Positions 23,444 through 35,800 of a DNA stretch of 64,000 nucleotides are shown piece after piece (positions within the stretch are counted from its first letter, which is position 1; every line of letters starts with the position of its first letter). A model generated the notes under the pieces. That model saw nothing but the letters and a program-made list of their open reading frames with translations, was not told the DNA's origin and ran no database searches. Source of the DNA: Pempheris klunzingeri (lineage: Eukaryota > Chordata > Actinopteri > Acropomatiformes > Pempheridae). Position numbers and translations under genes: made by a program. The stretch covers positions 14,557,915-14,621,914 of the forward strand of contig NC_092032.1 in the NCBI RefSeq assembly GCF_042242105.1, given 5' to 3'.

Positions 23444-26400
23444 TTAGAATTTGAGTTCATGTTCGAAGAGGGCGAGGAGCAGCAGACAGGCCCAGCCCAT
23501 CAGTAGGCCGAGGTTCTGCAGGAGAAACATGACACATGGTCTGTCGGTCTTCACTCGGCTCATCTCTGGAAGCTGAAAAAAAGGAAAGAAATGACGAGTA
23601 AAACAATATTAACAGTAGTGGTGGCAATATGTTTTAAAGAAAAAGGCTTTTTATTCTATATTTCTTATCGTCAAGAAATCCCACGAGACAACCAGCAATG
23701 TGGCAGTTGGTCTGTCAGTACTGTGTCAGGCTGGTGTGTGCAGGGGAACGTGAATACAGGGGATACGACCCAAACGCAGATGACTGGGCCAGAAATGACA
23801 CAGTTCTGTGATTTGGTTATCAAAGGGTGAAGGTACAAAGGCTTAAGGAGACATGAAACAGGCAAGGGTCAGAACCTGGAAGGGAGGAATGAGGGGACAG
23901 GCGGAAAATCCAAGGTACAAAATGTGAGGGAAGATTTAAAACAAACAGGTAACAGGTGAACAGATTACAGAATATTAAGGCTAGAAAGGAAAACCGTGAA
24001 GCTACTTCGTCAATCTGAAGAGGGCAAAACTCCAGCAACTCTTTTACTATACAACAACATTATTGTTAGACCATTGTGTTTAAGCTTGTACCCTTCATCA
24101 GGAGTGAGTGGGAATGCTGTGGGGGAGCGTCTGCAAGACTCATGAGGGAAGTGGTGACAGGTGTGTGGATGGGTGGGGCAGTCAAGTGATGGGGAAAGGG
24201 GGGAAAGTCTGAGGGCATCTGGTGGACAGCTGGAGGATGGCAGGTCTGGGGAGATGGATGAACGTACATGGCCTGGGAGTAGTGAACATAGGCCAGTGTG
24301 GCTGAACAGAGGGACTGTAGAGCAGATCACATATGTATAGTTTTCTAAAAAGGTTAAATAATTTCCTAAAACATTGCTCGAATAGAAATAGAGGCTTTTT
24401 CTTGCTATATTTCAGACCCTCTCAAATGCAACAACGAGTCGACAACAGTTAAAAGGTTAATGTGACAATAATTAACAAATGTGTGTATAGATATATAATC
24501 AAATCCTAATTTCTTTCTTTTTGTTTTTTTCATAGGATGCACTGACAATAAGAGAAATATAGAATATCATCAGCCCTATGGTTTACTGAGGCTTTGTTAC
24601 CATTTCTACCAGTGACAAATAGAGGAAAATCCCAGCAGTAACAGCAAAGATCCACTGCTGCACTTCTGTCTCTGAGGAAACAAACAGTCCGATGTAAAGG
24701 CCCATGAAGGCCGTCAGAGCGCTGAGAAAGTTCATTAGCACAGCAGTCTTCACCGAGAGTCCGGAGCTGAGCAACACTGCAAAGTCCCCTTTGAGACAGA
24801 AAGCAGAAAAAGATAAGCAGAGTGTTTCCTGGCCTCAGCCAAAAAAAACAACAAAAGCGTTCCCGTGACCTCTCACCCATCTCGTGGGGGATCTCGTGGC
24901 ACAGGATGGCCACGGTGGTCGCCATGCCAGTTTCGGCTGAAGAGGAGAAGGCCGCCCCAACAACCAGGCCATCGGCAAAGTTATGAAGGCTGTCTCCCAC
25001 GATTACCATCACAGCCAGCAGAGGAACCCCTTGTCCTGGGAACACAAAGGGAGCCAGTGTCATTCATCCCCAGACCGTGACGATTGCTCTGTCATGCCAG
25101 GCGACTAATTACAAAGCACATCACATTCAGCTGCGTTGTGTAGCTCATATTGACGGAGCTTACTCTGATGTGAAGGCCTCCTTGTGTCTGTGTGCTCAGG
25201 AGATACTTCTGTACACTCCAAGTCATCAACCGGTCCCTGCAGGACACATTTAATTATTCACAGCACAGATTTCTGAACTTTTTTAACCTTTGATTCTAAT
25301 TTAAGCGATTAAGAATGGTTAAACAAAGGCAGCTGGATGAGACAAATTCACTGAAGCAGGATATTCGGATGGAGCAAGAAAAAAATAGGCCCCAGCTTGA
25401 TGTACACTAAAACAGGCTTTCCACGTGAGTGACCTGTCTCCGAAATGTTCTAGTTTTGAAGTATGCACAAGCATGAAGTGCTTTCTGAATGATTCAATAC
25501 TTCTCATTCTCCAACATCCTACATGCCCTGTTCCTTCACTCCCTCCCACACCACTCTTCATTGCCTGTTATATAAGAGCAGAGCAGGAAAATTGATTTTT
25601 AAGAGAATTTTTCAGTTAGTTTTTGAAATGTGAACAGGGATTTAATGGATTCATGCTGTCCTTGATCTACAGTATGTGTACATTTTTTCTTAAGATGGGG
25701 GTTCAGCCATTGTCTCATCTATTTTTTTTTTTTTCGATTCTCTGGTTTTACCCTGCTGTATATGTGTGCATATATTTAAAAAATGTCCAAAATTGTGCAG
25801 TAATTGACTGGCTGCTTTCCTGTCAACAGTGCCCTCTAGCAGAACTCCACTGTTTATAACTAGTGCTTTAGTGCTTCGATGCTTGGGCGGAGGAGTAGTG
25901 TGGGAGTGAAGCATCATCAGAGCAAATGAAACTATATTGACTTTAATAACTCCACAGTGGCACAGCACAGCAAAAACAGTATGTAAGTAATGAGTTAACT
26001 TAACCCTACCACTGCTGCTTGTTGTTTTTGGAGTGTAATAAGCTTTGTGGCACAAAGTAGGAATTAAAATTGTTGCTTTTGACAGTAATGGAGAGCAGTG
26101 TAATCATCATAATTCACATATTTGTGTTAAGGAGGAAGATGAACAAGAATAGGATCACAAATGAATTGATACTGAACTTAAGTATATTTGTGGTTGCAAT
26201 AACCAATAAATTACCATAAGCCAACTGCTCGGGAGATTCCTCCCACCAACCTAATTTCATTGTGTTTGAAATTTTGATTGAATTAGCCAGCAAGCATAAC
26301 AGTTGCAATAGATGGCAAAGGATAAATGGTTGAGACTGCCAGCTTCTCAATGTAGTAGCAGTGCAAATGCAAAAACGTTAAGTTTTTTCTTTCACTTCTA

Positions 26401-29400
26401 CGAACTTGACATCTGATGCTGTTTTGATATTTTACTGCTTTGTCCTGGTCACTGCATGTGCTTTACCAAGTAAATAACAGGGGGGATGTCAGGGATCAGG
26501 TTTTGCAGCCAAAAACACCATGAGAAAACCAAATGGTTCAGTCTGGGTGGCGATGAGACTTACCAGCTGTATAGTGGAGATGGACTTGCCCCTCTGTGAC
26601 TGGCCATTGCAGTTGAGCTCCAAGGGAAGGTCACTAGAATGACCCTGCAGAGAAAAGAAAATCAGACAACAATCAGCTCTGCAAAAGTTCAGACGCGGCT
26701 CAAACTTGTTTGTTTATGGAGAACTTTAAAAGTTCTACCTCTGGCTAGATAAAGAAAATCAGCTGCAATTTCAGTGGCTTGCAGTATCCGTGTCATATTT
26801 GTGTCATTAAATTGATATGGGCTGCAAAAAATAAAACTCTTACATGGCCATGAGAAGGAACCAAAAAAGAAAAGATTCTCTCAATAAGGAAAAAGCCATA
26901 GATGCCTGCAATCATGCCCAAGATCCTCCACAGATAATCCTTTCCTTCTGTGCTGTGTTCGTCATGACTGTGAGTGGCATCATGGAGGCCAAGGATCTCC
27001 AAAGGAGACAAAGAGGAAAGCGATTAGACATTAACTCCACAGTCTTTATACATATCTGCTCCTTGACTGTCCTATACCTGTGGTATGAGGTGCAGGAGTG
27101 CATCTCCTGACAGGGTCCCCACTGCCAGGCCCACAAACAGCTGCAGGATGAGTGTGTAGGTCTCCTGACAGGAGCTGAAGAAGATCAGGCAGATCCCGAG
27201 CATGGAGCCCACCGTGATGAGCAGGACAGCGGCCGTGCTGTAGCCATACTCTGCAAGGAGGAGACACATTTTTGTCTGTTCAAATGTTAAGATTATAAAT
27301 TCTGAAGGTTACAAGGTTTAAATTGTTTGGGGTGGCCTTTTCCTTCTCCACTTAGTTATAATATTGTTAGTCTTTTTTGTGTTTTCTAATAATAAACCAA
27401 AAAATATTATTTGTTCAATTTAGGCCACTAACTTAAATGTATCATAAGTTATTCATAGCCAATTAAATCATTGAATTGAGTTGAATTTTTGACCCTAAAA
27501 CAAAAGTATTTAATGGCAAAGGGCCTCTGAAATTCAGTAAAAAAAAGTCACAAATCTGCTGTTTGATTTATCACCAAATCTAGTGGCAATCTTTATTAGT
27601 GACTGAAGGCTGAAGAGAGAAACGATGTAATATCTCACTCTCAAGGGCAGTGGGCAGAGATCCTCTTCTTTTCTGCTCTGCAGACTCACAGGCGTTGCCT
27701 AGCAACTGCTGAATGATGGCTGGGCAAATTTGTCTGAAGTGCTCCTTGGAAATTGGCAAATGAGGATTCAGAGCAAAAATATCCACCAGCTGATTGGCTG
27801 AAAAGCATACCTGATTAGATTCAAGGGAAAAGACAAATGTGTAGATGAGTAGGAGGCTTCAAATCAAGCCCTGCAGTACGTGCCTGCAGCTCACAGCAAC
27901 ATCACCGTGCTTCTTGTGAGTACAGAATATTCTCTCTCAAACATTTGCTTCAGCCTCACCTGTGCCCAATCTCTGCTCATTTCTCCAGTTTCATGGTTGC
28001 AGCCATCCTGCGGGTGTGCGGTCCCTTTCTCTGAACTCCCTTTGACGCTCCGCCTCTTCCTGCTGTGAGAGTGCGTCACTCCTTCCTGTCCTACTCCCAG
28101 CTGATGAAGCAACTCCTCCAAGTCTGAGCAAAGAAATGACTGCATTGTGACACCATGTCAACCAAAACTCATCTGTGTAAAGTACAACTTTACACAGATG
28201 AGATTGAAAATGGAGACTAAGAAAGGTTCTCAAAACAAACAACACAGGTGACTAATCATTAATGGTTGTATCCAGTATCTTCTGTTTAAATGTGCATAAG
28301 AAGCCAAATGTGGTCTCAAACTTACCCATTATCTGCAGGTTGCTTGTACGATTAAGGGACTGAAAGATATAGTTGGTAAAGAAAGCGGGAGACGGAAGGT
28401 TCCTCTGTCTGAAACAATGACCCTGCAGGATGTGGCTGATGATGGCTGCAGCCACTTTAGGGACAGAAGACACATCAGCACCTGGATTTTTTTGTGCATT
28501 AACATCTTCAAGGAGGTGAGCGGCATCAATACACTGTGGGAGCAAAAGTGAAATGATCATATGTGGATGCCCAGCTGTTGAGACAGGATAGATCTCTCAG
28601 ATAAAAGTTCCTTACTTGCAAATCAGATGAGGTATCTTGATTGGCCGGATCGTAATGCTGGTTGATGAGCTGCAGGATACTTTCTGTCTCACTGGATGAC
28701 AGGACGCGACTGTCCTCAGCTGGATGGAGATTGGTGAGGGCCAAAAGGTAGAACTGATAGTTCCCAAGTGAGGAGGATGATGAGGAAATGGAGGAAGAGG
28801 AGGCAGCATCTGACACACACATGTCTTGTAAGTTAATTATGTAGTAAAGCAGAACAGTGGAGATGTGCCGGTAGTCCTCCTCAGTGAGGTAAGCCTTCCC
28901 ATCATCCTCTAGCACGGAGAGAGCCACGTCTGGTGTCAGGCACTTTAACAAGAACAGGAACGTACAAGAGGAGGAGAACCATTTTAATCGGATTTTAAGG
29001 ACAGACAGTTGCAGAATTCCAGGTTGTGATGTGAGTACCGACCTTAGATTTATATATCAACATCTGGTGGAATAGAGTCCGGTTGATAAAAGGCCCATTT
29101 GCTGCCTACTTGCACTGTAATCTGCTTCTCAGAAAAGCTTTGTGCTGCTGCTTTTTGCGATTTGGCGGGTCGAATTCAAGCCCAATTAGAAGCACAGAGT
29201 CTGTCAAGCACTGTACCTTGTTGGAGAGAACAGACTAGGAAAGTGGAAAGTTGCTCTCTTCGTTTTTAAATCTCACTCTCAAGCACATAATCCTATTGTC
29301 AGGCAGCCTGCACAAACATGTGAAGTACCTCCAGCTCCACTGTATGGAGTTTATTATGTCAAACTGAGGGATGTCTAAAGCCACTCAGCATGAATGCCCC

Positions 29401-29831
29401 ATAGAGGTCAAGGACTTAAGCCTCCACATTCACTCACATTCCAGCCATAACAAGCACTTTTTTGGAATAAGCAGGCAGGAATGGGATGAATACATAATAA
29501 GTACTCAGTATATGGAGGTAAAAGTTCAGTTTATCATGCAGAGAAAGTTGTACGATAACATTAAAACAGGTACCTTGTCACAGACATCCTGAGAGGTGCC
29601 GGTCCTCTCTGCACAGTGGACTGCCTGGAGGAGCTTGGCGATCAGGATACCGATGTGGTTCTTTTGGAGCTGTGGCTCGTCATTGGTACCCAGGGGCAGA
29701 TCTAACACCCGGAGAGCCTCCTGCAGGTACCCCTGCTCCTGCCCTCTCACTTCCAGCACCCTCTCCAGTGGACAAAGGAGCAGCAGCAGCAGCAGCAGCA
29801 GCAAAGTGGGAGCACTGCTCCTGAAGCGCAT
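23444..29831 (-). CDS. slc39a12: slc39a12, zinc transporter ZIP12, complete coding region (12 exons, 694 aa)
   Basis: ZIP12 is an LIV-1-subfamily ZIP transporter that moves Zn2+ into the cytosol. Exons: 29574-29831, 28616-28942, 28326-28533, 27960-28123, 27639-27810, 27078-27250, 26844-26996, 26564-26644, 25164-25236, 24877-25035, 24601-24788, 23444-23572. All junctions are GT-AG and phases agree throughout; human ZIP12 is 691 residues. A poly-Leu signal peptide (about residues 9-19) precedes a long extracellular domain (to about 375). The membrane domain follows: KYGYSTAAV near 377, LLHLIPQ at the end of exon 6, a His-rich loop [10 protein letters not shown] (439-448), HNFADG (554-559) and the metal-binding HEIPHEMGD (583-591), and it ends in ELKF. 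The Leu stretch is written by a CTG repeat, and exon 2 has a Ser run, so lengths there may vary. The start is the first Met with a signal peptide. Position next to mrc1 supports ZIP12 rather than ZIP4. Confidence 0.95.
28168..28202. repeat. perfect 16-bp inverted repeat in slc39a12 intron 3
   Basis: Arms 28168-28183 (CTCATCTGTGTAAAGT) and 28187-28202 are exact reverse complements with a 3-nt spacer. In the slc39a12 pre-mRNA the hairpin would lie about 45-80 nt upstream of the exon 4 acceptor, within a 202-nt intron. Confidence 0.95.
29781..29811 (-). repeat. CTG triplet repeat coding the Leu run of the ZIP12 signal peptide
   Basis: On the coding strand, about eight CTG codons in a row plus flanking CTC/TTG codons give ten consecutive Leu residues in the hydrophobic core of the signal peptide. 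Length change here would lengthen or shorten the core without shifting frame. Confidence 0.85.
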
Positions 29832-31230
29832 GTTCCCACCAAGGCCGTCCGACTCCCTCCCAGCACTGGCTTAGGGCTTCAGACAACAAGTAGATGATGG
29901 ATAGAGAACACAAACAAGCAAAGAAAGGAGGAAGTTTGAATTACAGTAAATAAGAAGAGAGAACTGAAAGGTTTTAGGAAAGAAGAGCTGAGGTACGTCT
30001 GATCTGAGGACAGGAGGACTTGATGGGCACCCTTCAGCAGAGCAGCCCTACTGTGCCGAACGGTCAGCCAAAGCCTGGGCCCCTCTGTCCACAACAAAAG
30101 GATTAGTGCAGGCAAGTGAGAGAGCACAGGGGCAGGGAGAAGGGGACACGAAGGGGGAGACAGTGGAGAAAATAATTAGTAATGAGGAAAAGTTATTAAT
30201 AAGGCAAAGCAGTGGCTCAAACAGACGGGCATCCACATCTAAAACAAAGTAGTTCTCCAAAAGTGCTGGTCAGGTAGCACAGAGGTCACTGGAACCGCAG
30301 CACCTCTTCAGTCTCAGTTTAAGAAAGTCTGAATCTTTCCATAACAGTCTAAATACTGAGCCAGTCTCCTTCTTTAGCAGCATCAATTGTTTAAGAACAA
30401 AACAGCAGCTTGGATCAGTGAGTGCATGTGATGTGTTGACTACAAGCCTCAGAGCCCGCCCCCCCCCCCCCAATCCATAAAGCACTGGGGATGTTCAAAT
30501 CAAAGGGTTTTTTATTCAGTATGATCTCTGAGTCAAACACACAGTGCAAAACATGCCAAGCTTTCTCGCAACACATTCCAACATCCTCCCACACTGAACA
30601 CCCTGCAGGTCACGCCGACCGAGCAATAACAGTTCAAAAGCTACAGTAATACCTGAGATAGAATAGATGAGAAAGCTTACCGGATGAACCTGGCCTATCG
30701 TTCTCCCCTCTGCTCCCCTCAGCTGCTGTAACTAGGCTTGTTTTCCTCCTCCGGTAGGATAAACAGAAGATCCAGTGCTTGTTTGGGGAGAATTCTTGGG
30801 CATTGGTGCCGCTGGTAAAAACCTCTTACGAGAAGTGAGAGTTGAGTAAGCTCCTGAGGATTAGCTGCGACAGCCTTAGAGGGCTGTGGTTGCCATGGAG
30901 AACGCTGCCTCATTTTCAACAGTGAGGTGATGGGGGTGGCCAGCCGCGGGTGGGGGTGATTGAGTGGTTGATGCCTGACAGTCATATTTTGAAATTGCTT
31001 TACGATTTACATTTTAAATTAGCTTTTATAAAAGGCTGACAATAATTTGATTGTATGCCTCACTTTCATCAACAATTTAAAAGTCATGCTGTTGCCAAAG
31101 TCAGTTTGTATCTACATAAGCAGCAAAACACAAACATGGAAACATTTGTGAGTGTAATTTGCAATAACATGAGAATTAATCAGTTGTCTCTAGTCATTAG
31201 AGAAGGGGTCTTGTGTGTGTTAAGGGTTGT

Positions 31231-31310
31231 GACATGGTGCTCTACTCCCTTGATCACTCTGATGGATATCCTGCAGCATAAGGTTAAGGTTGGCCAGACA
31301 ACAACAGTTT
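31231..31310. repeat. dispersed repeat fragment, related to 44922-44997
   Basis: Shares 'gacatggtgct', 'tggatatcctg' and 'aaggttgg' in the same order as the copy just upstream of mrc1, with small gaps. Non-coding. Confidence 0.5.
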
Positions 31311-31539
31311 TTCACACTGCAAACGCAGCTTTAAGAAAACACATCAATGTATCCTGTAGTCACTTAGATAAAGGTGATCTTGTTAAGACAATAGTATATT
31401 TTTAATAAGTCCGAGAAGAAAAGGGCGGATTCACTTCTAGCGTTTGATTAGGAGGCCTCATTTTAGGTTTTAAATATTGCCTTAATTTGAGGCAGTGAGG
31501 GTTAGGGATGGCAGTGTTGGTCTGCTTATTGGTTCAGCA

Positions 31540-31975
31540 CTTTGGCCCAGACTGAAATATCCAACTATTGGATGAGTTGTGATAAAAATTGGTACAGAGA
31601 TTCATGGCCCCCAGAGGATGAAGCTCACAGATTTCGGTGATCCCCTGGCTTTTCATCCCACAGCACCATGAGGTTTGTCTTGTTAGTTAGTTTTGGTTGA
31701 AATGTCTTGACAACTGTTGGACGATATTGCTATGAAATTTGACACAGATATTCTCGGTCTCCAGAGGATGAATCCTGATTACTTTTTGGATCCTCTGACA
31801 CTGACAAGTCAAAGTTTTGACTTCTTCAGCGAGATATCTCAACGTCTTCCTTAGCGCCATATTTACATTCATGATTCTCAGTCGATGAACCACAGTGAAT
31901 TTTAAGATGTCTTGATTTTACCTGTAGCGCCACCATGAGGTTCACATTTGGTTCAGTGTGAAATATCTCAACAGT
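31540..31975. repeat. dispersed repeat family B, two adjoining units
   Basis: Shares 'ccagaggatga', 'gatcccctggc', 'ttgctatgaaatttgacaca' and 'agcaccatgaggtt' with copies at 2060-2370 and 3440-3785. The same block order occurs twice in a row here. Confidence 0.6.
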
Positions 31976-32045
31976 TGGATATATGTTTACTGAACACACC
32001 ATCTACGAAAAAAGAGGTCATTTCAGTTTTGTTCATTGTATTTCT

Positions 32046-32051
32046 TTTATT
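32046..32051 (-). other. candidate mrc1 polyadenylation signal
   Basis: AATAAA on the minus strand about 400 bp downstream of the mrc1 stop. The choice among nearby A-rich signals is uncertain. Confidence 0.4.
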
Positions 32052-32452
32052 TGGCATCTATTTACAATATTGTAAGTCAGAAACGAGCTGATGAACAGCC
32101 CATGAATGATAACTAGCAATCCAGTTGAGAAAAATCTGGCTTAGGAATTAACAAAACATCTTCATATTTCTCAATTTCAACAATTTGTTCAACTGCTGTT
32201 TGATCTATAAATGTTCTTGGCTATGTTGATTGATGAAAATAAAAAAATAACCTTTACACAAATCACATAATCACATTAAATTTGCCATAGATTGTTCACT
32301 TATATTACCTTGTCCCTAATTCACTTAGTGCAGTGCCAGTGCTTGCATGAATTATTATATGACTATGAAACATTATCTTTCAATCCTCTTTAAATGAAAA
32401 AAACAAAAAAAAACAAGATGAAAGTCGTTTTCATAGTTCTGATTACCTCTTT

Positions 32453-32807
32453 CTATGCATGTTCATTCTGCTCTATGTTGGCCACCAAACCCTTGGTGTC
32501 TACACGGGCTCGGATCGGATTGCTGAAGTATAACTTGTTGTCAAAGGTGCTTTCTCCCAAGACAGGACTGGGAATTCGTTTCCGTAAGAGGAGGAAGGCA
32601 CCAAGTCCAACGACAACGATTACAACTAGTACTACAGCCACGGTGATGCCAGCAGAGCCATGAGAAGCTTCTTTAACAACAACGTGGGCTGAGGAGGCGA
32701 AACAGAGAAGTGTTTACAATCATATAATGCAGTTTTCAAACATCATATTTAATATTTTGGATAAAATTACTTACCAACAGCTGGTGGCTTCTCTGTGGGT
32801 TTAAGAA
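32453..32807 (-). other. mrc1: mrc1 exons 29-30: juxtamembrane, membrane segment and endocytic tail
   Basis: Exons 32775-32807 (VLKPTEKPPAV) and 32453-32688. A Val/Leu-rich helix (about residues 1376-1398) is followed by LRKR and a 40-residue tail. The FxNxxY coated-pit signal is intact as FDNKLY (1412-1417), and the end NIEQNEH matches mammals. Confidence 0.93.
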
Positions 32808-35800
32808 CTGAAAACAGAGAATAAATGCTCAATGTAAGTGACTCTTGGGTGAATTCAAAACTACAAACCAGCTAATGAAACGTACCTTTGGCTGTTTTGC
32901 AGATGTAATTCCGGTATCTTCTGCATCTCGTTGTGCTCCACTCCCCAGTCTCAGAACTGATGTCCACACATGAATCTTGGTCATCCACCGATGGCATCCT
33001 TTTTTTCCAATTAGTGTAGTCCACAACACTGTTATCAATCCACTTCCACTCACCTGAAACAAGGAAGCTTGTTACATTCATGGCCACACCGGTGCGCTCA
33101 GACAGTAAAGCTCCAGTCTGTGCCTCTCTGGTGTTGTCAATGCATTTGAGTCAGAGCTGAGCATCCAATTTTCCAAGAAATAAATGTCAAATGACGTTTG
33201 GAAAAACTCACCTCAGGTTTGAAGGTATTTTCAGAATCCTTAAAGACATAAAATATTCCTAACACTAAGACTCTGTCTCCAGCTGATTATTTCATGTTTC
33301 CATATGATTCATTTTAAACCAAGATTATACACATAATGGCTATACATGGTATACTGCTAAAAGATTGAGGTTAAACGTACAGTAAACATCAATATGTGAC
33401 ATGGAAAGACAGGAGCATTGTTTGTATATTTGTTTGTGTACTGGCAGGTTAGGCTGGTTAGTGCTTAGTTAGTACTATATAACAGTATTGTCAGATTAAC
33501 CGGTGGTGGCCTTTATTGTCTTCCATCCAGATAACACGAGACACGCTAACATCTACAGCTACTAAACTACTAAGCTACTAAACGCCATTTCTGGCCACCA
33601 TCTTTGTTTCGATGAAACAACTGAATAAACTAACCAAATAAAACTAAATAAAAAATCTAAATCTCTATATGTGTGTATATATGTGTCAATCAAATATCAC
33701 ATAAATCTCCATAAAAAACACATAAGGTAATGGAACTCCTGCTCTCCATTATCAGTATTATGAGTAAAAATGTAATTTAGATATCATTCGTTCTAACATA
33801 AGCATTGGACAGTTTGGATGCTCGCAATAGAAAAACCTTTAGTATGCTACTTTATACTTTAGTGTAACTGTGCAATATGTACCTAGGAAGTGTTTGACTT
33901 CTTTATATGATGAGAAAATGAAACTGCAAGACACTGAAGCTGAGTTTGACATAAGTAAACCATGCTCACCGTTAAGAGACTTGAAGAGGCCGATCCAGAA
34001 GGACTTGGCACTGTCTTCCAGGATCTCTAGGTTTTGTTTTATGAACAGACTCTCTTGAGGGTCCTCAATACTAACCAGAGAGGCTCCTGATGAACACAGC
34101 CACAGCAGCATACTGTCAAGATTTTGTACACTAACAACCGATAACTTATTAGTGGAGATTCTTCATAGCATACCAATTTTCAGACATTCAACTGAGGCAT
34201 GGGCCCAGTTGTCCGATACTGAGCTGATGAAGGAATAACAATGGCCTCTGAAAGGTATCCAGGTGATTCGCCTGTTTGATTCTGGACAGTCGCCAGGGAG
34301 CTGCGGCGGCTCAGTGGGTGCTATTTCTGAAAAAGAGACCCAAAAATGCCATGGCTAACCATCCTTAGTGTTTGGTTATGTATAGTTTATAGAGCAAAAG
34401 AGCTAATAGAGGGACTGTCTGACCTGGTGACTTCTTGCAAAGGGAATAGTGAGTATTGGTACATGGTGCAGTCTTCCATGTTCTGTCCACATCTATGTAT
34501 ACACAGCCGTAGTTGTCTTTAGGCTCATTTTTGCCCCATTTGGAATAAGACAGGAGCCAGTTATCGACCCACTTGAACCGTCCACCAGTCTGTAAGAACA
34601 AAAAAAAAACATACATGCGTTAGTGAATGTTCACACAGAGCTAAAAGGTCCTTGACTCAATATGAAATCCCACTTGAATTAGTGGTACAAAATAACAGGT
34701 AAGCCCTTTACCACGTTGTTGTTGAGGCCAATCCACACAGGCTCATTGTGCTTGAAAATCTGCAAGGTGATGAATGCCTGGCTTATGGAGTCCAGGATAC
34801 TAGCAAGATCTGCATCGTCTGCTTGGCACTGCCTCCTCGCCTCGTCCCATCTCATCTTCTGGGCTACCAGTTTGTAAGAGTCATTTCCAAGTTTGTAGAA
34901 AGCCTTCGGTAATACAGTTGTGGATGGAACTGCAATCTGTGAATCTTTGCAAACAAGAAACATTAATTGTTAGTCACTGTAATAAAAAAAGTAGCGATAA
35001 TTCAGCTGAAAATTTACAATTGATGTTGTCCCCAGTGAGCATTTGCACAATACTTGACTATTAATTCTGTCAGTATAACCCACGACAATGTGCCTGTGTC
35101 TTACTCACCAGTGTTTCTTTTACAGATGAAGCCACGTTTTACAGAGCAGCTTTCCACCTTCCAAAATCCTGTTAGTTTGGAGTCAGTGCCCACCATAATC
35201 ACACAGTCAAACTGCTGTTAGACAGAAAAATAATGGTACGTTAGCTCCCCTTAGTTGTACCAGTCTGAGTTGAACCACTGGTTTAATCTTTAACAATGAA
35301 TGGTCTTCGCTAAGCTTTTCATGCTTTTTATTTTTATGGTGGTTAAAGGTGGGGGTAATCTTAATTACTTTATATATTGGTGGGAAGCTTGTGAATCCTC
35401 CACCCCTTATCTTATTTTAACCTATTGTAATTCATCATAATTTATTTTTTGATTATATTTTGTATTGTAGTCAGAATCTGCAATTAACTTATCAAATATA
35501 TTTGAGTACAAATCTGAAATGTACTGGAGTAGCAGTAGGAAGTATGTATTTAGCTCGCTGCATAGCTGTGCTACACGCATATAGTGAAGGTGAATGATAG
35601 GCTTGTAAAACATTGTGGGGCAACCCTTGTATAGTCTTTATTGTGAGCAGTCAATATTGTAATTTAAAATCTATTAGGTTAGAATAAAGAAAGTTCTTTG
35701 GCAGAGGTGAGGGGTTGTCTAGTGATAAAGGTAGTTTTTTGTTTTCAGGTGTCACATTAACCATCATGTTATTGAATTAAACTCTATGAGAGAGCTCGTT

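Larger units (their letters stand above)
29832..32452. other. spacer between slc39a12 and mrc1
   Basis: The right end should be mrc1 3' UTR and the left end slc39a12 5' UTR and promoter; neither 5' end can be placed. A 13-14 nt C run lies near 30460-30473. Repeat fragments lie at about 31231-31310 and 31540-31975. No further gene was seen. Confidence 0.5.

Noticed and set aside
24066-24330. Minus-strand frames rich in Pro, His and Ser inside slc39a12 intron 11
   Set aside because: They fall in an intron between two exons that join in perfect phase; no splice signals include them.
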